From: Clostridium moniliforme
GTDB taxonomy: Bacteria > Bacillota > Clostridia > Clostridiales > Clostridiaceae
Direction: 5' to 3'
DNA: 64,000 bases
Assembly (NCBI RefSeq): GCF_017873235.1
Contig: NZ_JAGGJZ010000002.1
Span: 434,001 to 498,000 of the forward strand
A program made the position numbers and the translations under genes. Each line of letters starts with the position of its first letter. Position 1 is the stretch's first letter. Shown here piece by piece: positions 57,265-64,000 of this stretch. The notes beneath the pieces were generated by a model, which worked only from the letters and a program-made list of their open reading frames with translations, made no database searches and was not told where the DNA came from.

Positions 57265-58668
57265 TTAATTCCATTCTGAAACATTTTTTAATTCTGGTAT
57301 TGATGAAGCTTTAAATAATGGCTCTTTTATACCTGACATTTTTTGATTACTATAATCTTTTAATGCTGCAAAAGCTTGTTTACTAAGTAATGTTATTGCA
57401 ATTAGATTTACAACAGCCATAAGTCCCATAAATACATCAGCTAAATTCCAAACAATTTGAATCTCAGCAATTGAACCGAAGAATACCATAGCTACAACAA
57501 AAATTCTGTATATAAATACGTAAGATTTCTTTTTAGTTAGAAATTCAATATTTGATTCCCCATAATAATAATTACCAACTATAGAGCTAAAGGCAAATAG
57601 AAGAATACAAATTGCTATGAAACTATTACCCCAAGATCCAACTTGAGAACTTAGTGCTTTTTGAGTAAGTTGTATGCCTGTAATTGAATTGTTAGTATAA
57701 TCAACACCTGATAATAGAATTATAAAAGCAGTACAGCTACAAATTATTATTGTATCTGTGAAAACTCCTAATGTTTGAATAAGTCCTTGTTTAACAGGGT
57801 GAGATACTGTAGCAGTAGCAGCAGCATTTGGAGCACTACCCATACCAGCTTCATTTGAAAATAATCCTCTTTTAATTCCCATAAGCATAGCACCACCTAA
57901 TGTACCACCAGCAATTTCTTTAAATCCAAAGGCATTTTCAAATATTAATTTTATTACTGAAGGAACTTCAGTAATATTTATTAATAATATAAATACTGCA
58001 ACTGCAATATAAGTTAATGCCATTATAGGCACTATAACTTCTGAAACTTTTGCAACTCTGTGAACTCCACCAAATATTACAAAAAGAGTTATTAAAGTTA
58101 GAATAACACCAACTATTAATCTATCTACTCCAAAAGCATCATTAAATGCTAATGTTATTGTATTTGATTGAACTGAATTGAAAATTAAACCAAAAGCTAT
58201 TGTAATAAGTATTGAAAAAATAACGCCCATCCATCTTTTGTTTAATCCTTTTTCCATATAATAAGCAGGTCCACCCCTAAAAGAACCATCTGCATTTTTT
58301 TCTTTATAGATTTGAGCTAAAGTTGATTCTATAAAACTTGAAGCAGCACCTATGAGTGCGATTAACCACATCCAAAATATTGCACCAGGACCACCGACTG
58401 AAATAGCAATAGCAATACCAGCTAAGTTTCCAGTACCAACTCTTGAAGCTGTACTAATACAAAATGCTTGGAAAGAAGAAATATTTCCCTTCTTTTTTTC
58501 TGATGAAAATCCATCACCTAATAATCTAAACATTTCTTTAATGTATCTAAACTGTACAAATTTTGTTCTAAAACTGAAATAAACACCTAAAATTAATAAC
58601 ATTGCTATTAATATATAAGTCCACAATATATCATTAAACTGTAAAATTATATTATTTAATACTTTCAA
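57265..58668 (-). CDS. AGCS-family sodium:alanine symporter (AlsT-like)
   Basis: This 467-residue transporter of about eleven helices is a second member of the family in this window. Blocks ASRVGTGNLAGIAIAISVGGPG (about 74-95) and FSNEAGMGSAPNAAATA (about 266-282) are diagnostic. It starts at TTG behind GGAGGGG, with a 7-nt gap. It is monocistronic and has no riboswitch, unlike its paralogue at 47340-48707. The substrate is probably alanine or another small neutral amino acid. Confidence 0.93.
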   Translation of the reverse strand: MKVLNNIILQFNDILWTYILIAMLLILGVYFSFRTKFVQFRYIKEMFRLLGDGFSSEKKKGNISSFQAFCISTASRVGTGNLAGIAIAISVGGPGAIFWMWLIALIGAASSFIESTLAQIYKEKNADGSFRGGPAYYMEKGLNKRWMGVIFSILITIAFGLIFNSVQSNTITLAFNDAFGVDRLIVGVILTLITLFVIFGGVHRVAKVSEVIVPIMALTYIAVAVFILLINITEVPSVIKLIFENAFGFKEIAGGTLGGAMLMGIKRGLFSNEAGMGSAPNAAATATVSHPVKQGLIQTLGVFTDTIIICSCTAFIILLSGVDYTNNSITGIQLTQKALSSQVGSWGNSFIAICILLFAFSSIVGNYYYGESNIEFLTKKKSYVFIYRIFVVAMVFFGSIAEIQIVWNLADVFMGLMAVVNLIAITLLSKQAFAALKDYSNQKMSGIKEPLFKASSIPELKNVSEWN

Positions 58669-58855
58669 AATATTACCCCTCCCTTAATTACGCTATGTAA
58701 CAATTTATTATATTTTATAATAGAAAAATAAAAATTGCAAGAACTAATTTTAATTTATTCATAAAAACACATTTTATAGTTTAAAACAATGAAAAAATTG
58801 TAATATATAAAATTATATGCAGGAAATAGATGATTAAAATTCATGCATAGTTATA

Positions 58856-58892
58856 AGAAAAGAACCATTTTATTAAAATGGTTCTTTATATT
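58856..58892 (-). terminator. Terminator of the class A PBP gene
   Basis: AAGAACCATTTT pairs with AAAATGGTTCTT around a short loop. On the minus strand it is followed by a T-rich stretch. The rest of the gap (58669-58892) is A/T-rich with nothing recognised. Confidence 0.75.
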
Positions 58893-61349
58893 TTATTCAT
58901 TAGGTTTTGCATCATTAGAGCTGTTTGTATTTTCATTATTGTCAGCCTCTTGCTTATCCTTATCTTTATTATTATTTTTGTCTTTATCCTTATCTTTGTC
59001 TTTATCCTTTTTTTCTTCAAGGTTTGGTATTGAAGTCATATTGTCAGTAGATGTTGGTAAAACATATTTATAATCTTCTGTTTGAGGATTTGTATAGTCT
59101 TTTTTAATAAATACTCTATTTACTATTAATGATTTAGGAGTATTATCAGTTGCAAGTTTTCCATTTAAGCTATTAATAGCAGCACTTACATGAGTTTCAC
59201 AGTAACTTGTTGGCTGTGTACCATCTATAAACATTTCAGTACGTACTCTATTTCCTCTAGGATCGTGTTTACATAAGTCAGTAGGTAGTAATCCTGAGTC
59301 CATACATACAGGAACTTCAACTATACCAGATGGTTTTTTAATATCAGTTGTACTTAAGCCTTCATTTGCTTTTTGCATTATTTTTCCCCAAAGGTTAGCA
59401 GTTGTAATTCCAGATCCACCACCTTTAATTGGTTTTTGATTATCATATCCAACCCATACAGCACCACTTAAATGAGGTGTTAATCCAACAAACCAATAAT
59501 CTTTTCCAAAGGAAGTAGTACCAGTTTTACCAGCAACAGGCATAGCACCAAATTTGGCAGGACCAGCATTGTATGAAATAGGTCCTTTCATCATATCATA
59601 TACTATATAAGCTGCTTGAGGAGAAAGAATTCGTTTATCTTGTTTAGTGTTATCTAAAATTACTTTTCCATTTTGATCTACAACTTTTGTATATAATCTA
59701 GGAGTTACATAAACACCATCATTACCAAATGTTCCTACAGCAGAAGCCATTATGAAAGTATTACCACCATCTGGATCTTTAGGATCATTTTCAAATTGAC
59801 CTAATGCGTAAGTTGATACATTTTTTGATTTATTAGCAAATTTAAGTCCAAATTTTTCACCATAGGAAAGAGAAGTTGAATCTCCAACTTTTAATTGAGT
59901 TAAAACTGAACCAACATTACTTGAATATTTTAATGATTCTCTTAGGGATATTAATCCTCTATAATGATTTGGTGAGTTTTTTGGATTATAAGTTGATATT
60001 GATTTTGGAATAGGAGCATCATCTACAACTGTAGCTGCAGTTGCCTTTTTAGTATCTATAGCAGGACCATAAACAGTAAATGGCTTTATTGAAGAACCTG
60101 TAGCCCTTAAAGAATCGTAAGCTCTATTTAAAGAACGGGCACCTTGATTTCCTCTTCCACCAACTAAGGCTAAAACTTTACCACTTCTATAATCTGTAAC
60201 TGTAGCTGAAGCTTGAAGTAGTGGAATACCATCTTTATCTAGCTTATCAGCACCTGGAATATTAAAATTATTATAATTATTTAATACTTTTTGAGTATAA
60301 TCTTGTAAGCTTTTATCCATTGTTGTATAAACTTTAAGTCCACCAGTTGAAATTAAATTTTCTACTTGCTCATCACTATATTTATATTTTGATTTTAAAT
60401 CTTTTTTTACTTGATCTACAGTTGCATAAATAAAATCTTCATATGGAAGTTTATGATCTTTTATAGATTTTTTAAATTTAAGTTTTCCGTTATCTAAATC
60501 TTTTATAGCTTTATCATATTGATTTTGAGTTATATATTTATGTTCTAGCATTTTTGATAGTACAGTTTTAGTTCTATTTATATAAATACTAGGATCCTTT
60601 TCATTATTAGGATTATAAGCACTATAAGTTGAAGGTGCTTGAGTAACTCCTGCAAGATAAGCACATTGTATAAGATTTAAATTTTCAACATCTGTACCAA
60701 AATACATCCTAGCACCTGCTTGTGCACCATAAGCAATTCCACCTACAGGAAAGTGATTTAGGTAAGCAGTTAGTATTTCATCTTTTGTAAGCATTTTTTC
60801 AAGTTCTAATGAAAGATACATTTCACTAACTTTTCTTTCAATAGTTTGTTTGTTATTTAAGATTGTATTTTTTACTAATTGTTGTGTAATAGTTGAAGCT
60901 CCTTGAAGTCCACCTTTTCCAGTTACTACATATATAACATCATTAGCTACTGCACCTAATATTCTTTTGATATCAATACCATTATGCTCATAGAATCTTT
61001 CATCCTCTATAGAAACTATTGCATTTTTTAAATTTTTAGGTATTTTATCAGATGTGGATTTTTGAGTGTCTTCTTTACCATGAAGAGACGCTAAAAATTG
61101 ATCTTTATTGTCGTAAGCTTGAAGTGTTTGATCTACATTAATTACTTTATTTACATCAATAGGCGGTGTGTTTTTTACTATAGCAACTATGTAACCTACG
61201 CCTATTACAGTTATTGCTAAAAAAGCAAATAAAACGCTAAGTCCAACCCATTTTAATATTTTTTTCTTCTTAGGTTTATTTTCTTTTGTTTTTGAAGCTT
61301 GGCTATTTTTTAAGTTTGTATCTTTTTTTGACTCTTTTTTATCTGCCAT
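58893..61349 (-). CDS. ponA: Class A penicillin-binding protein, PBP1A-like
   Basis: This 818-residue bifunctional enzyme builds and cross-links peptidoglycan. It has a lysine-rich cytoplasmic start, one helix (about 33-57), a GT51 domain with catalytic Glu115 (SIEDERFYEHNG) and QGASTITQQLVKN (149-161), and a transpeptidase domain with SxxK (S419-K422), SxN (S476-N478) and KTGTTS. The tail is a low-complexity run of Lys-Asp pairs with Asn, Glu and Ser. AGGAGG precedes the ATG. It is divergent from yunB. Confidence 0.95.
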   Translation of the reverse strand: MADKKESKKDTNLKNSQASKTKENKPKKKKILKWVGLSVLFAFLAITVIGVGYIVAIVKNTPPIDVNKVINVDQTLQAYDNKDQFLASLHGKEDTQKSTSDKIPKNLKNAIVSIEDERFYEHNGIDIKRILGAVANDVIYVVTGKGGLQGASTITQQLVKNTILNNKQTIERKVSEMYLSLELEKMLTKDEILTAYLNHFPVGGIAYGAQAGARMYFGTDVENLNLIQCAYLAGVTQAPSTYSAYNPNNEKDPSIYINRTKTVLSKMLEHKYITQNQYDKAIKDLDNGKLKFKKSIKDHKLPYEDFIYATVDQVKKDLKSKYKYSDEQVENLISTGGLKVYTTMDKSLQDYTQKVLNNYNNFNIPGADKLDKDGIPLLQASATVTDYRSGKVLALVGGRGNQGARSLNRAYDSLRATGSSIKPFTVYGPAIDTKKATAATVVDDAPIPKSISTYNPKNSPNHYRGLISLRESLKYSSNVGSVLTQLKVGDSTSLSYGEKFGLKFANKSKNVSTYALGQFENDPKDPDGGNTFIMASAVGTFGNDGVYVTPRLYTKVVDQNGKVILDNTKQDKRILSPQAAYIVYDMMKGPISYNAGPAKFGAMPVAGKTGTTSFGKDYWFVGLTPHLSGAVWVGYDNQKPIKGGGSGITTANLWGKIMQKANEGLSTTDIKKPSGIVEVPVCMDSGLLPTDLCKHDPRGNRVRTEMFIDGTQPTSYCETHVSAAINSLNGKLATDNTPKSLIVNRVFIKKDYTNPQTEDYKYVLPTSTDNMTSIPNLEEKKDKDKDKDKDKNNNKDKDKQEADNNENTNSSNDAKPNE

Positions 61350-61449
61350 TTCTTCCTCCTAATCTTTTAAAATTAATGAATAATATTTTTACCCATTATA
61401 GCATAATTATAATATGAGTGAAGCAATAACTCAATAAAAAAGGTGATAT

Positions 61450-62094
61450 ATGGATTATTATACAAAATTTCAAAAAAAAAGATCTAAATCTGTTTTAATT
61501 GTTATTATAACCATATTTATTCTTTTTAATCTATTAATAATTGTTTTTGATAAAAAGGTTATGCCATCAGTATTATCAATAGCTGAAACCAATATGAGAA
61601 CAGAAACTATAAAAACAATAAATAAGATAAGCATAGAGGTTTTTAATGAAGAAGTAATAAATAATGATTTAATAATAATAAATAAAGATAAAAATAACAA
61701 AATAAATCTAATAGAGGCAAATACATTTTTATTAAATAAAATTGCTAGTGAAATATCGATAAGAGCTAACGAAGAATTAGATAAACTTGGAGAAAAGGGA
61801 ATTAAAGTTCCTTTAGGATGGATGACTGATAGAAGTATTTATTATAATTTAGGTCCTACTGTAACTATAGAAGCAGAGCCTATTGGGAATATAGAAGTTA
61901 GTTATGAAACTGCTTTTGAAAGTGCGGGAATTAATCAGACTAGACATAAAATATACTTAAATGTAAATGGAAGAATTAAAATAATTATACCAATGTATAA
62001 TAGGGAAATTGAAGTAAATACCAAAGTTCCATTATCAGAAACGATTGTAGTTGGAGATATACCAGACACATCTATAGATTTTAAAAATAAGTAA
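61450..62094 (+). CDS. yunB: Sporulation protein YunB
   Basis: This 214-residue protein has one N-terminal helix (about 13-33) and an extracytoplasmic part fitting the YunB family, including GWMTDRSIYYNLGPTVTIEAEP-like and TRHKIYLNVNG blocks. In B. subtilis it belongs to the mother-cell sigma-E regulon. AAAGGTGATAT precedes the ATG. A CATAATTA element in 61400-61410 is a weak candidate for a sigma-E -10. Confidence 0.87.
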   Translation: MDYYTKFQKKRSKSVLIVIITIFILFNLLIIVFDKKVMPSVLSIAETNMRTETIKTINKISIEVFNEEVINNDLIIINKDKNNKINLIEANTFLLNKIASEISIRANEELDKLGEKGIKVPLGWMTDRSIYYNLGPTVTIEAEPIGNIEVSYETAFESAGINQTRHKIYLNVNGRIKIIIPMYNREIEVNTKVPLSETIVVGDIPDTSIDFKNK

Positions 62095-62133
62095 AGTGAC
62101 AAGGACTAAGTCCTTGTCACTTTACTTATTTTT
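62083..62133. terminator. Bidirectional terminator overlapping the yunB stop codon
   Basis: A perfect 25-bp-arm palindrome centred on 62108, with A-run and T-run ends, covers the last codons of yunB and serves the convergent hpt gene. Confidence 0.85.
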
Positions 62134-62148
62134 AAATTATTTTTTATT

Positions 62149-62673
62149 TTAGCATTCCCAATTAAAAACATAAGGAACATTTCTATAGTAGTCTCCGTAA
62201 TTTAAACCATATCCTACCACGAATAAATCTTCAATTTCAAAGCAACAATAATTAGGAGTAATTTCAACTTTTCTTCTTGAAGGTTTGTCTAATAATACAC
62301 AAGTTTTAACTGATTTAGCACCTAATTTTTTTACATGATTAACAACAAAGTCCATAGTTATGCCGCTATCGACTATATCGTCAACTATTAGAACATCATA
62401 TCCTTCTATGTTATCTGGAATGTCATTTACTACTTTAACTGTTCCAGAACTTGATTCATTATTTCCGTAGCTTGAAGTAGTCATAAAACCAATTTTAACT
62501 TTTGTATCTATGTATCTAACTAAATCAGCTGCATATATAAAACTTCCTCTTAATAAGGATAGAACATAAAGATTTTTATCTTTATAATCATTTGTTATTT
62601 CTTTTCCTAATTCAGATATTCTCTTTTGAATTTGTTCCTCTGAAAATAAAATATTACGTTTTTTTTCTTCCAT
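62149..62673 (-). CDS. hpt: Hypoxanthine phosphoribosyltransferase
   Basis: This 174-residue salvage enzyme makes IMP/GMP from hypoxanthine/guanine and PRPP. The PRPP motif VLIVDDIVDSGIT (about 95-107) and the flexible-loop block FMTTSSYGNNESSSGTVKV are diagnostic. The ATG at 62673 follows TTGGAGG by 8 nt. A TTG at 62688 is upstream of the site's normal distance and is rejected. Confidence 0.94.
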   Translation of the reverse strand: MEEKKRNILFSEEQIQKRISELGKEITNDYKDKNLYVLSLLRGSFIYAADLVRYIDTKVKIGFMTTSSYGNNESSSGTVKVVNDIPDNIEGYDVLIVDDIVDSGITMDFVVNHVKKLGAKSVKTCVLLDKPSRRKVEITPNYCCFEIEDLFVVGYGLNYGDYYRNVPYVFNWEC

Positions 62674-62840
62674 TAATAAAACCTCCAAGTAAAAATTAGA
62701 TCGTATTCTTTAATAAATAAAATACTTTATTATTAAAGAAAAATCAAGTGCAAATTTAATTTATCATAGTTTACAACTAATCTTTATTAGTATAGAATTA
62801 TATTCAAATTAACAATAGTATTAAAAAAGAGGGTGACTAA

Positions 62841-64000
62841 ATGATACAAGGCAATATAGATGGAATTAGAAATTCTGTTCTTTCAGAATTAGATGAATTA
62901 TATAGAGTAAAAACACAAAAACAAGAAGTTTGTAATAGGGAGATTATTGAAACAATTACTAGGCTTTCTTCTCAAATAGAGAGAGAAATAAGTGTTGCTA
63001 TAGATAGAAAAGGAAAAGTAACATCAATTGCTATAGGAGATTCAACATCAGTAGAACTTCCAGTTTTAGATATTAATGAAAAAAGACTTTCAGGAGTTAG
63101 AGTTATTCATACTCATCCAAATGGATTAAGTAATCTTTCAGCTTTAGATTTAACTGCTCTTTTAAAGCTTAAACTAGATGGAATATTTTCAATTGGTATA
63201 TATGAAGGTAATATAATAGATTTTTCAATGGCTAATTTAATGGTATATAACAACAGTTTAGTATATGAAGAAATTAATAATTTATCTTTTGAAGAATTAA
63301 TGGCTATAAACATAATAGATAAAATTAGATATATTGAAAATCTTGTAAAAGAAAATGATGTTGTAGAAGATGATGGAGAAAAAGCAATATTAGTTGGTTC
63401 AGATACAAGGGAAAGTTTAGATGAACTTGAAGAACTTACAAAGGCATGTGATATTCCAGTTTTAACAAAGGTTTATCAAGGAAGAAATAAAATAGATGCA
63501 GCCTTTTATATAGGAAAAGGAAAAGTTCTTGAAATAGCTCATTTAAGACAAACAGAAAGAGCAAATGTAATTATATTTGATGATGAATTATCAGGATCAC
63601 AAGTTAGAAATCTTGAAAATGCAATAGGAGCTAAAGTTATTGATAGAACAACTTTAATACTAGAAATATTTGCAAGAAGAGCTAAGAGTAAAGAAGCTAA
63701 AATTCAAGTTGAGTTAGCTCAGCTTAAATATAGGTTAAGTAGACTTCAAGGTCTTGGTACAATACTTTCAAGAACAGGTGGAGGAATAGGAACTAGAGGA
63801 CCTGGAGAAAAGAAACTAGAGACAGACAGAAGACATATAAGAGAAACAATTTATGATTTAAATCAAGAACTTAAAAAGATAAAGAAAACAAGAGAAGTTC
63901 AAAGAGAAAAAAGAAATAAAGAAAGTATTCCTAAGGTTTCACTTGTTGGATACACTAATGCAGGAAAATCAACTTTAAGAAATGCTTTATGTAATATTGC
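62841..64000 (+). CDS. hflX: GTPase HflX with long N-terminal extension, cut by the window end
   Basis: The first 386 residues of a ribosome-splitting GTPase are present; the rest lies beyond the window. Residues about 1-175 form an extension not found in E. coli HflX and contain a JAMM-type motif H90-x-H92-x7-S100-x2-D103 (IHTHPNG then SALD). From about 180 the normal HflX domain begins (ILVGSDTRESLDELEELT), then the helical GTRGPGEKKLETDRR block and Walker A GYTNAGKST. GAGGGTGAC precedes the ATG. Whether the metal-protease-like motif is active is unknown. Confidence 0.92.
   Translation, partial: MIQGNIDGIRNSVLSELDELYRVKTQKQEVCNREIIETITRLSSQIEREISVAIDRKGKVTSIAIGDSTSVELPVLDINEKRLSGVRVIHTHPNGLSNLSALDLTALLKLKLDGIFSIGIYEGNIIDFSMANLMVYNNSLVYEEINNLSFEELMAINIIDKIRYIENLVKENDVVEDDGEKAILVGSDTRESLDELEELTKACDIPVLTKVYQGRNKIDAAFYIGKGKVLEIAHLRQTERANVIIFDDELSGSQVRNLENAIGAKVIDRTTLILEIFARRAKSKEAKIQVELAQLKYRLSRLQGLGTILSRTGGGIGTRGPGEKKLETDRRHIRETIYDLNQELKKIKKTREVQREKRNKESIPKVSLVGYTNAGKSTLRNALCNI

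Noticed and set aside
58970..59010. Short tandem repeat resembling a CRISPR or satellite
   Set aside because: The repeats are 6-12 nt, without spacers, and encode the PBP tail.
58843..59073. Plus-strand Leu/Ser-rich open frame
   Set aside because: It is the reverse complement of the Lys-Asp tail of the class A PBP and only mirrors that repeat.

Overview
The window is a gene-dense, very AT-rich chromosomal segment of a spore-forming Firmicute. Gene order, extended -10 promoters, strong AAGGAGG ribosome binding sites, sporulation genes (yqfC, yqfD, yunB, a gerA/gerB/gerC set, a CotS-like gene) and a class-A-type RNase P RNA all fit Clostridium sensu stricto, probably a gut or host-associated member related to C. 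perfringens. The species cannot be fixed from the sequence alone. No prophage, insertion sequence, CRISPR array, tRNA or rRNA gene was found.

1-11.7 kb is a catabolic island for host-type glycans. A divergent MsmX-type ABC ATPase faces a BadF-family sugar kinase and a GH112 galacto-N-biose/lacto-N-biose phosphorylase. These are followed by a YesM/YesN-type two-component system, a sugar-binding lipoprotein, two permeases and a small membrane protein. The parts make a pathway: import of the disaccharide, phosphorolysis to galactose-1-phosphate plus N-acetylhexosamine, and phosphorylation of the amino sugar.

11.7-37.4 kb is a conserved housekeeping block on the plus strand: prmA-rsmE-mtaB-HIT, rpsU-yqeY, yqfC-yqfD-pgpH-ybeY-dgkA/PAP2-cdd-era-recO-DUF4342, a CBS-domain repressor with ppdK, a CotS-like kinase (minus), dgt, dnaG-sigA-trmK-nif3, rnpB and pdxS-pdxT. 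It covers ribosome and RNA modification, lipid-carrier recycling, cyclic-di-AMP turnover, replication and transcription initiation, pyruvate/PEP interconversion and vitamin B6 synthesis.

37.5-47 kb is mostly minus strand: a secreted coiled-coil/3D-domain protein, a second PrmA-like methyltransferase, a TraX-like membrane protein (plus), a 2-hydroxyacid dehydrogenase (plus), a tricistronic germinant receptor operon and a Cof-type HAD phosphatase.

47-64 kb starts with a tandem glycine riboswitch driving an AGCS symporter, then acylphosphatase, ndk, a complete spermidine/putrescine ABC operon with an XRE-cupin regulator, an unusual GNAT-DJ-1-like fusion, envelope proteins (DUF948, YtxH), a nonsense-interrupted YcdB/PepSY-like gene, a second AGCS symporter, a class A penicillin-binding protein, yunB, hpt, and the start of hflX, which runs off the end and carries a JAMM-like motif in its N-terminal extension.

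The most notable points are the GNAT-DJ-1 fusion lacking the nucleophile cysteine, the JAMM motif in HflX, a GerC without a lipobox, paired operators before the ppdK regulator, a recurrent TTACGT motif in the glycan island, a possible switching leader on rpsU, and terminator stems that recur at unrelated loci.
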